A stretch of DNA of 64,000 nucleotides from Haberlea rhodopensis (Eukaryota; Streptophyta; Magnoliopsida; Lamiales; Gesneriaceae), in assembly GCA_907163345.1 (NCBI GenBank), contig CAJQUN010000058.1:2232001-2296000 (forward strand), read 5' to 3'. The notes under the pieces are model-generated. The model was not told the DNA's origin. It did no database searches and was given only the letters and a program-made list of their open reading frames with translations. Below, piece after piece: positions 54,682 through 64,000 of the stretch; position 1 is the first letter of the stretch, and each line of letters starts with the position of its first letter. Both the position numbers and the translations under genes were made by a program.

Positions 54682-57600
54682 TTGGCCATCTTTAAGTATG
54701 TATACGACATACTGTAAGGGATGAAATGAGCCGTCTTCGTCAGCCTATCTACGATCACCCAGATCGCGTCAAATCCTGAGGTCGTCCTTGGAAAGTGGGT
54801 CACGAAGTCCATAGATATATGCTCCCACTTCCATTCAGGCACCTCTAAGCTCTTCAGCTCTCCCCCAGGCCTCTGCCTCTCTGCCTTTACCTGCTGGCAG
54901 ATCAAACATCTTTTAACAAAAATGATTACCTCACGCTTCATGCGTCTCCACCAGAATTGATCGCATAGATCTTTGTACATCTTCTTTCCCCCTGGGTGGA
55001 TACTGAACCGACTACTGTGGGCTCGCTCCAATATTCCTCTACGCAGTTCTGGTGTATCTGGGACTACCCATCGGTTGCCCAGTCTCAAAGAGTCATCTTC
55101 AGCCACTCTGAACTTGGATGGCTGACCCTGAAGTATCAATGATGTCCATCTCTGAATCTCGTTATCCGACTTCTGGGCCTTCCTGATTGCCTCAAATATA
55201 TCTGGCTCCGCCAATAAGGTCGACACTCGCACAGGCGACGCGTCTACATCGAAGTCATAGCCCAGATGGCAGTAAGAAGTCATCAAAGCTGACAAACACA
55301 TGACATCCTCTGCAGTACTCTTCACCTTCCGACTTAAGGCATCTGCTATCAGGTTCGCTTTACCTGGATGGTACTCAATTTCACAATCATAGTCTTTGAG
55401 CAAATCCATCCACCTTCTTTGCCTCATATTCAACTCTGCCTGAGTGAATAAGAACTTCAGGCTCTTATGATCCGTATATATAGTGAAGGACGTGCCATAC
55501 AAATAATGCCTCCAGATTTTTAAGGCAAATATGATGGCCGCCAGTTCCAAATCATGCACTGGATACCTGGCTTCGTGTGGCTTCAGTTGCCTCGATGCAT
55601 AAGCCACTACATGCTTATCTTGCATCAACACACAGCCCAAACCCTGTAATGACGCATCCGTATACAAGGTGAATCTCTTATCTTCAGACGGAATCACCAG
55701 CACAGGCGCTGTAGTCAAACGACGCTTCAGCTCTTGGAAGCTTTCCTCACAAGCTTCAGACCAAAAGAAGGGGACTCCTTTCTGAGTCAGCTGTGTCAGG
55801 GGTTTGGAAATCTTCGAAAAACCTTCGACAAAACGTCGGTAATATCCTGCCAAACCGAGAAAACTCCTTATCTCAGGTACAGAAGTGGGTGCAACCCACT
55901 CCATCACAGCTTCAATCTTCCTTGGATCCACAGATATCCCGTGGCTAGATATGACATGGCCTAAGAATACCACGCTGTCCAACCAGAACTCGCACTTACT
56001 AAGCTTTGCATATAACTGATGATCCCTAAGGATCTGAAGCACTGTCCTCAAGTGCCTTACATGCTCTTCTTCGGTCCGAGAGTAAATAAGTATGTCGTCA
56101 ATGAAGACTATGACGAACTGATCCAAATATGGCTGGAACACCCTGTTCATCAAACTCATGAAGACAGCTGGGGCATTCGTCACCCCAAAAGGCATGACCA
56201 GGAATTCATAGTGCCCATATCTAGTCCTGAACGCCGTCTTCTGAACATCATCTTCTCTTACTCGTATCTGATGGTACCCCGACCTCAGATCGATCTTACT
56301 GTAGAGCCTCGTACCCTGTAACTGATCGAACAAGTCATCGATCCTCGGAAGTGGATACTTGTTCTTTACTGTAGCTTTGTTCAACTGCCTATAGTCAATG
56401 CATAGACGCATCGATCCATCTTTCTTCTTAACAAATAAGACAGGCGCACCCCATGGCGATACGCTAGGGCGTATGTAGCTTTTGTCTAGGAGCTCTTGCA
56501 ATTGAATCTTTAGCTCTCTTAGCTCTGCTGGTGCCATCCTATACGGGGCAAGAGAAATTGCAGACGTCCCTGGTAGCAACTCAATCCCAAACTCGACCTC
56601 GCTCGTCGGTGGGAATCCGGGAATCTGCTCCGAAAAGACATCAGGAAATTCCGCCACTACGGGCACATCCTCAACCTTTAATTCCTTCCTCTTATCCGTC
56701 ATATCAACAGCATAGATAAGATATCCTGCATGACCTCGTTCCAATAGCTGTGTCATCTTGACAGCAGATATTAACGGAATCTTCGGACGGGAACCATCCC
56801 CATAAAATGTCCACTGGACTCCCAATACAGATCTAAATCGGACAGTCCTCTGCCTGCAGTTTACCACTGTCTGATACTTGTTCAGAACATCGATGCCCAG
56901 AATGCAATCGAAGTCTGTCATTCCCAGCACAATCAAATCTGATCTTAGCTCATTATCCTCAAAATAAAGGAGGCCATCATAGACAATCTGATCCGTAGTC
57001 AAACTCCTTCCAGCGGGGGTCGAGACCATAAGAGGCATGGGGGACGGAGAAGTGCATATGTGGTGCCTTTCAACAAAACTTGTCGACACAAAAGAGTGTG
57101 ACGCACCTGTGTCTATCAATATAAGAGCAGGGTGCGTAAATAAAAGACACGTACCCGCTATAACTTCCTCCGGGGCCGCTGTAGCCTGCTCCCTCGTCAA
57201 AGCATACACCTGTCCCTGAGGTGGCCCCGCGGGCTGACCTCCATACTGTCTTGGCACAAAAGGTGGCCGGTGTTGTGCCGTTCTGTCCGCAGGTCTCCCC
57301 GTAGAGCTCTGCTGTCTTCCCCTGTTGGGACACCATCGAGCAAAGTGGCCTCTGTCGCCACAGACATAACATCCTACGCAGTCCTTTGCCAAATGTGGTT
57401 GCCCACAAAGAGTGCACTGAACTCTTCCATATCTGTCTCCCTGAGACTGTCCTCTCCCAGATGGAGCATCATTCCTACCTTTCCCTTTCCATCGATTCTC
57501 GGGCCTCTTGCCACTGAATCTCGATGCTGAAGTGTTCCCCCTAGGCTTAAACTGATCACCCCTGGGCTTCAAATTATCAGAAGTGGATCTCTGAGGGGGT

Positions 57601-58163
57601 GCCGGAGGTGGCACAGCATCAGGATATGCACCGACTCCCAGTTCAGCTAACTCAGCTCGTGAGAGTGCATCATCAAAACAGGCAGGGCCATAAGTGATCA
57701 CCCTGTCATTCAGTTCAGGCCTTAAGCCCTTCATGAAGTTCCGCATCTTTGCTTGAGTGCTCGCAGCAATGTGTGGCACATATCGTAGTAAGGAACAGTA
57801 ATGTAGAGCATAGTCAGATACATGCATGGTACCTTGTCTTAAACTGGTAAACTCATCCTCCTTGGCCTGTCTTGCAGCGGCTGAGAAATAGCGGTTTAGA
57901 AACCGCGTTCGGAACATCTTCCAATTCACTTCCTGTCCCAGAGCCTCTTGCTCAATCACTGTGGTTTTCCACCACATCAGTGCCTTCTTGGACAGCTGAA
58001 ATTCTGCTAATCGGATCCAGGCCGTCTTTGCACAACGCGCTGCCACAAATATCTGTTCGATCCTCTCTAACCATTCCTCCGCTTTCTCTCCTGATTCAGT
58101 TCCCTCGAACATCGGAGGTCGATACATCATAAACTGAGCCAAGCTCAATTCCCCAGGTAGCAA
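54663..58163 (-). pseudogene. gag-pol: Main gag-pol frame of G: gag, PR, RT, RNase H, start of integrase
   Basis: The frame covers 1166 codons. It holds the capsid-type domain, the two knuckles (the second reads CYVCGDRGHFARWC), protease DTGAS (intact, near 57110), RT with FIDD intact (near 56095), RNase H and the integrase zinc region with the first catalytic Asp. Odd substitutions are FSEQIPGF in place of FPEEIPGF and DKSYIRP in place of DKGYIRP. It ends at the frameshift near 54683. Confidence 0.94.
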
Positions 58164-58271
58164 CTGCTATTCAGAGGGTTCCTCTCCCAAGGCTGGTGGT
58201 GGCAATGGATTCGTACGCCCAGCACTCGCATTTACACTAATGGCGTCACCCACTTCTATGTTTGCTGCCAT
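58164..58271 (-). pseudogene. gag-pol: Gag start of element G with early stop
   Basis: The ATG at 58271 opens the same MAANIEVGDAISVNAS start as F. A TAG at 58167-58169 replaces a Gln codon that F has just before LLPGELSL. It is in the same frame as 54663-58163. It follows TTGTGTTGCAG|C on the element strand. Confidence 0.9.
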
Positions 58272-58448
58272 GCTGCAACACAAGGGTTAATAACAACACC
58301 AAAAGCTGTTCATAAAACTCATCATTAGGTAATTGAACATGTTAGTATAACATCTTCTTCTTAAACATATAAACATGTTCAAAAGTAAGCACATAGCTAA
58401 CTTATTGCTAAGGCTACCCTTCACTCATTCCCGAGTTATCTAACCACT

Positions 58449-58460
58449 GCTCTGATACCA
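58449..58460 (-). other. Primer-binding site of element G
   Basis: TGGTATCAGAGC on the minus strand lies 4 nt from the 5' LTR. Confidence 0.9.
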
Positions 58461-58464
58461 CTAA

Positions 58465-60519
58465 TGTGGGGTCTTCCCACCTTAACAGTGATTAATAGAC
58501 ATAAGAAGGACTAATTATGCATTAAAGTAACATCTTAAGGTTTTGGTTGTTACACGAGCTAACAGGATTACAGGCCAAAATACAAAACTTCAAAAATAAT
58601 TCATTACATTCTAAAAGAATGTCATTTAGATTTACACTACTCCTAGTGTAGATACTAATCATAACTGAATCCTATACATTCCTGTGTCCCTCGTAGCTCA
58701 CTGCCTCAAACCGACCCTTAGTCCTTTCGTCCAAAAGTGTACCTACAGGGATAACACATCATGAGCATATACAATCTTACTTATCATCGTAAAAACATCA
58801 TAGCAAATGCATGAAATAATTGTTAAGTAAATATGATGGATTTCTCATTAACTTCTTATTGTCCTCCCTGACTTATAATCATGCATATGGGGCATCTTAC
58901 CCCCGTGGCGTCTTACCACTATATCATCGTATGGCCTCTTATCATATGGGGCATCTTACCCCGTGGCATCTTACCACAATACATCGCATGGCCTCTTACC
59001 ATGTGGGGCATCTTACCCCGTGGCATCTTACCACAATACATCGTGTAAATGTCATCATATAAGCATCGTATAAGCATCATCTTATAAACATCGTATAAAC
59101 ATCATCATGTAAACATCGTATAGACATCATCATTTCATCGTGAATACTCATGCAATAAAAGCATAGTTGTAGTATAAAGATGTGTGTTACCGTCCGATGC
59201 CCGTACGCCTCTTACGTACCTTTTCAAAAGGAGGAGGAGTCAACAGACTTTATCTCCTTGATGGTGCCGGTACCTGGGATGGTTCTACAAGACCACATAA
59301 TACCATATTAGATGCCTCAAAACCATCTCACATCATAAACTTAACAAAATAAAACATCATTATATTTTTCAACTTTCTTCCTCTCTCGATCGATCGGCCC
59401 AATGTCTCGATCGATCGAGACACTGTGCACAAACAGTGCCTTAGCATTCTGTCTCGCTCGATCGATCGAAACATTTTACCGATCGATCGAGGAGCTTCAC
59501 CGATCGATCGAGAAATCCTTCGATCGATCAGCACCAAAATTTTGAAAACATGCTTAGAACTTCTGTCTCGCTCGATCGATCGGGACCAAATCTCGATCGA
59601 TCGAGAGCTCTGAAAAATCGGGATTTTCCCCAGATTTTTGAGCACCTTTTTCATACCATCTTTTCTACTTCCTAACACATCTATCATGCTGAAACAAACT
59701 TGTGAAGAACTTCATAAAATATCCATGTAAGCCCTTAAATCGAAGGTTTTAACAAAACCTAAGCTAACATGCATCATAACATCATCATAATCTTCATCCT
59801 CAACCAACTTTTACAGAAACAGAGCATGTATCTCTTTGCCCAGATTTCGAGCATATAGTTTCATAACTAGAAATCTATCACATAAAACATGTAACATGCT
59901 CAAACAAACATGCTAGTAGTTACATAATACTACCATGTAAGCACCCATACCAAGGTTTCACCCAAACCTATACTTAGCATGCTTTAAAATCATCCCACCA
60001 AACCCAAACTTAACCAAAACTCCGAAAAACAGAGTAAGACTTACCCCTCTACTTTTGCTCCTCTTTTTGCAAGGTTTTTTTAACACTCTTCAAACCAAGC
60101 TTTTCTTCCCTTCCCCAGCAGCTTACAGGCACGATTTGGGAGAGAAAGAGAGAGAGGAGGTGGAGTAAAGTTGGCTGGAGGTGGAGTGAAGAAAGGAGAA
60201 GGGAGTATGGGCTGCCAAGTGGGGGTGTAGGGTGCAATTGGGGGAGGGTGGTGACCGAGTGGGTGGGGGTGGTGTGGGTAGGGTGGTCATGTGGTGTTTA
60301 ATTGTGTCCCGGTATTTAGTACGATGTATTAAAATATCCTCACTCGATATTTTATAACTTCACTTAATTAATACATCCCTTTAAAACACCCAACATGCCC
60401 CCTAAATCATATCATCATAACATAAATCGTGGCCCCCAATTTAAATACACCATAACCCTTAAACACATCATAATTCATCATCATAGAACATAATCATATT
60501 ACATTTCGGGGGTATTACA
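58465..60519 (-). repeat. 5' LTR of element G (2055 bp)
   Basis: It is the partner of 51598-53708, with boxes at 59386-59604, hairpin array at about 58885-59034 and a CT-rich leader near 60120-60180 on the opposite strand. It ends at the AAAGT duplication. Confidence 0.95.
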
Positions 60520-60524
60520 AAAGT

Positions 60525-61848
60525 ATTGATTTTGATTTGATTCATAATATTGAGTTATTGATTTGTGATATAGAAATGAAAGTAAGAACTAATGATGGAT
60601 ATTCATTGCTTGGATTATGAGCTAATATTGAATTGATATTCGATATAGACTCTTCAGGAGACTTCAGACGTTGATGATAGCTTGTTCATGTTGTCTACTA
60701 TAAGGTACGTGGTGACGTACGAGCAGGTATATCTAGTATCTATACATTCATGTATACATGCAATTTTGAATATGATGATTCAGGTAAGTGGTTGACTCTA
60801 ATAATTGATTTTCATATACGAGTTATGGGGGACACGTAGTGGTACGTGAGCTGACTTTACTTGTTGAGTAGTGATGTCGTGGGCATGGGCGATATGAGAA
60901 AATATCGAGAATGAGATAGTGGGATAACCAGGTTTACATTGGGATAACCAGGTTTACATTGATGTTGAACTATTTATGTTTGAGCATAAATAATATATTT
61001 TCATTGTATTGAATTCATAAGCGTTGTTGAGTATTATATTTCAGTGACAATACTAACTTGACATTATGAAGTGCGTGAGTTTGAAACAGGAACAGTGTGT
61101 GGAAGCTATACAAATTCGGAATTGTACGGGGAGTATATTTTATGAGCTTTGAATAATCTAAATTACTGCATTATGATTCGTATGTTGATTTGTGATTGAA
61201 TATTGAGTGGGAATGTGCTCACCCTGTGTGGGGCTGTTTCTGTTGAAACAGGTACAACAGGTACGATGCTGCTTTGGAGTGCTAGGCTCGAACCTTGTTG
61301 GATGATGCTTCCAGAAGCATAGTATGAGATTGAGCCGATATACGAGGTTGAGCGGTTGGTATATATACTAATTATGCACCCGGATGAGTATCCGTTATTC
61401 GTTGCTCTTCTGTGAGCACTTGTATCTGTATATGGACTGTATAAGGGTGTTGAAACCCACTTTTGTTGTCTTATTAGTGTGGTGTCTTCCCTGGCTGGGA
61501 ATTTACTTAGTGTTTCTGTATTCTGTTTAGTATTGTGTTGTCCCTGGTCGGGAGTTATATTATGTGATGTGTTTTTATTTCCGGATAACTCAGTTTGTGG
61601 GGAGACTCTGCCCAAATTTTTGTAAAAACCCACAATGTAAAAGTGGTGTAATGGGGATGGTATTGGGTGAAACCCCTGAGTCTATTTGTTGGTCGAGATG
61701 ATCATATAATGTTGAACATTGGTTATGTCATGGGATTATGGGAAACATGAAATGATTCTTTTTTCAAAAATGAAAAGAAAATGAAAAATTTATACACATA
61801 CGACGTCATAAATGAACTAATGACGAGTTTAAGTGTTGGGGCCTTACA
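60525..61848 (+). repeat. 3' part of LTR H
   Basis: It ends GGGGCCTTACA and has the LTR module order of E: AAG|GTACGT-GGTG-ACGTACG (about 60700), AAACAG|GAACAG (about 61090), double hairpin (61218-61250), two TCCC-TGGYY-GGGA hairpins (about 61488-61555) and GGGGAGACTCTGCCC (about 61600). No PBS follows, so it is a 3' LTR or a solo LTR. A short direct repeat occurs at about 60920-60960. Confidence 0.7.
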
Positions 61849-62043
61849 ACATTCAAATCAAAAACACAAAAGATATCGAGAAAATCAAGATCAAAGTGCA
61901 ATTGCATATCACAATCATATCTTGTTCTTAAGAAATAAAGTTTGCAACATTTGTGATTTGTGAAGCTAGTGATTAGTGATATTATTACAATCAAGAAGTC
62001 GTTATATCTTGGGAGAAGATTGTTGTATTTCGTGAGCAAATGG
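61849..62043. other. Spacer between H and I, no gene seen
   Basis: These 195 AT-rich bases have no match elsewhere in the window and no supported frame. AATGG (62039-62043) would be the left target duplication of I. Confidence 0.5.
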
Positions 62044-62365
62044 TGTGATGCCCGGGAATTAATGGTGTTAATCCCGGAGTGGTAATGACCCTTAATGGAT
62101 TTTATTTGTGGCAATTATGAATTATTTCTAGACTCTCGGGGATTTTAAATCCGATATTTGGAGTCGTTGAATCATAGGGATGAGATTGTATTCTAATCGT
62201 GGTGATAACCTTGGAATTTGGTCTTTAGTGGGTTTTGGGGTCCGGAGTACTTTGTACTGGGGCAGATAATGGAAATAGATATTGGGAGGTAGTTATTGAA
62301 AACAGATGATTTTTAATGAGTCGTGATGTATTTGTGGAAGGATTGGTATGTTTGAGTTTTGGTAC

Positions 62366-62373
62366 TATATATA
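62366..62373 (+). promoter_or_regulatory. TATA box of LTR I
   Basis: TATATATA is followed about 45 nt later by CTTCTCTCTCTCCCC, the same layout as in C and E. Confidence 0.65.
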
Positions 62374-62767
62374 CCAAATGGACTCGATATTCAGTCATTT
62401 GGCACGGAACCCTTCTCTCTCTCCCCTCTCTCCACGCTCAAACCCTTCCCCCATTTCCCCTCTTCTCCCTAGGTGAGAAGAATCGTTGGTAGCTTGGCTC
62501 GGGAACCGGATTTCTGGAAGATAATCAGGTATTCATCTTCCCCTCACCATTGTCTTCGATTTGGTAGTAGTATTGTTGATTTTGGTTGGGTATTAATGTT
62601 AGATTTGGATTTATGGATTTTGGGTAAAAATCTTAAAGTTTGTTGTTGGAGTTTTTATTAAGTTTTAATGGAGTATTTGAGGTGTTGGAGGTGTATGGGA
62701 TGTTGGTTTTGTGTTTGGGTGTGAAAAACACCATTAAAGCTCAAGTTTTTACGGAAAATCGCAGGTC

Positions 62768-62944
62768 GCGATCGATCGTCGAGGAGCGCCGATCGATCGT
62801 GACGAGCAGCTGTAAATTGGTGACGATGTATAGTGCTGGCGATCTATCGCCAAGTCTCGGCGATCGATCGCAAGGCGATTGGCGATCGATCGTGGAAGGT
62901 TTATGTTTGGCAGCGGGTGCGCGCGATCGATCTCGGATCGCGGC
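62768..62944 (+). repeat. Decayed phased GATCGATC array in LTR I
   Basis: Cores start at 62770, 62791, 62841 (GATCTATC), 62862, 62884 and 62935 (steps 21, 50, 21, 22, 51). Two of the expected eight are missing, but the spacing rule holds. Confidence 0.85.
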
Positions 62945-63601
62945 CCGAAGTGTTATGTTTTTTTCAAAATTTTGGAAAAATGTCAGGATTTTGGAATCGA
63001 GGTTTAATTAGCCCATTTTCGGGGCAGTGTCTACATTCCAATGGGAATGCTATACCGTTAAATGGATTGGTTGGAGCCAAAATTTAATAAACGGAAATCT
63101 CGGTTGGGTTTTTGGCCATCTTTTAAACATTAAAAATGGAATATTTTGGGTATTATGCATGCTTAGCCGGGGGGCTTTCATTTTGGTAATCGTCATGGAT
63201 GGACGATATGTTTGGAAATTGTGAACGTGCTTGGGCACGTGATTGCCTGCCTATGTTTAATTGTGAGTTATTTGCATGTTAGCACTTAACTCATCGGGTC
63301 GTGGGACTCAGGCAAGGTTGGACTCGAACTACGGGATTATAAGGTACGTATGACGTACGAGCATAGCCTATTATAATGTTGCAATTGTGAAATGCATGTA
63401 TGTGGTATTTGCAATAAATGTATATTGAAATACATGGAATATGGTACTGGCAATAAACGAATAGTGAAATGCATGGTATGCGGTATTTACAATAAACGGG
63501 TATTGAAATGCATGATATATGGGATTTGAAATAAATGAGCATTGATATGCATGGTACATGATAATCGTGATAAATGGGAATACATTGGAAATCATGTGGT
63601 G

Positions 63602-63720
63602 CCGCTTTTGAGCGAGCAATGATTGGGATGTTGTCGCCGTTGAGCGACCATCGGTTACAACGCCGCTATTGTTGAGCGTGAGTGGAGTTAAAATGCCGCT
63701 ATTGTAGAGCAAGTCGTGAA
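63602..63720 (+). other. CGCT...AGCG hairpin repeats in LTR I
   Basis: CGCT-TTTG-AGCG, TCGC-CGTTGA-GCGA and CGCT-ATTGTTG-AGCG occur in sequence after the GTACGT repeat, the same place as the arrays of other LTRs. Confidence 0.65.
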
Positions 63721-64000
63721 ATGGAACTATGGAATCATTGGCTAAATGTATGTGATACCTATGATACTATATTTGATGATTTAACCATATTTGACTGTGG
63801 AACTGGTATAATGGGAATGGTTTTAGTTGATCAATGAGATGACCAACTGGCTTTTGAGAATTTAATGGTTTGGTTATTTTGAGAACAGGGACAATACAGG
63901 GGATCCCGGATGAGGATGATACCATCCAGGGAGTATCATTTAAATTCATGGCATTTACATTCTGTAAATTATGAACTGTAATATTATGATTATTGGATTG

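Larger units (their letters stand above)
51598..60519 (-). mobile_element. Element G: Ty3/gypsy chromovirus-like element, relative of F, inverted
   Basis: This complete minus-strand element of 8922 bp has target duplication AAAGT (51593-51597 and 60520-60524). LTRs are 2111 and 2055 bp. The 56-bp difference equals about one hairpin unit. Gag-pol has one early nonsense codon and two frameshifts, but its protease, RT and integrase active-site residues look intact. F and G form a large inverted pair 1.4 kb apart. Confidence 0.95.
62044..64000 (+). mobile_element. LTR I, start of another element, cut by window end
   Basis: It begins TGTGATGCCCGGG. It has a TATA box (62366-62373), a CTCTCTCTCC leader, a putative intron (62529-63282) containing GATCGATC boxes, the GTACGT repeat (63343) and GAACAG|GGACAATACAGG near 63890. 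The 3' portion resembles the LTR of E. No coding sequence lies within the window. Confidence 0.8.

Overview
The window is repeat-dense DNA from a flowering plant. Every recognisable protein fragment belongs to Ty3/gypsy LTR retrotransposons, and the primer-binding sites match plant initiator tRNA-Met (TGGTATCAGAGC). No host gene is visible. The coding elements A, B, F and G carry gag, DTGA-type protease, reverse transcriptase, RNase H, a DD35E integrase and a chromodomain-like tail, so they look like chromoviruses (Tekay/Del-like). All four are broken.

Layout. Element A (+) occupies 1-7115, with its 5' LTR cut by the window edge. Element D (- strand, decayed pol) starts at 7303 and is split by two insertions: C (14303-22315, -, target duplication GCAAC) and B (22629-31336, -, duplication TTCTC). 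D resumes at 31342 and its 5' LTR stops abruptly at 32410. A fragmentary LTR, H, follows (32411-33364, 51561-51597, 60525-61848). It is split by E (33370-51555, +, duplication AATGA) and by G (51598-60519, -, duplication AAAGT). F (40788-50159, +, duplication ATGGA) sits inside the 3' LTR of E. A further LTR, I, starts at 62044 and runs off the end. C and E are one family of long non-coding elements (LARD-like): LTRs, PBS and PPT, but about 3.9 kb of internal sequence with no gag-pol.

The most unusual content lies in the 2-2.9 kb LTRs and in the non-coding interiors of C and E. (1) A, B, F and G each carry eight CGATCGATCG palindromes in a 2+4+2 arrangement. Spacings of 20-22, 41 and 50-52 bp put all boxes close to multiples of about 10.3 bp, one face of the helix. 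I keeps a decayed version. (2) The LTRs of B, F and G carry arrays of small hairpins with a constant 7-nt loop (TAAGATG) and stems that change on both sides. A has a related branched fold. (3) The interiors of C and E carry 59-bp tandem hairpin arrays and a long chain of stem-loops with compensatory changes between the two copies. (4) C lacks, exactly at a GT...AG boundary, a 421-422 bp segment present in both LTRs of E, as expected if a spliced RNA had been reverse transcribed.

Together these suggest that the LTRs act mainly as very long structured leaders (TATA box and CT-rich start in C, E and I, then about 2 kb of transcribed LTR) with likely leader introns, phased protein-binding boxes and RNA-fold modules shared among coding and non-coding families. 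C, and probably D, appear to have moved recently using proteins supplied in trans. All comparisons were made by eye; no folding, alignment or database search was run.
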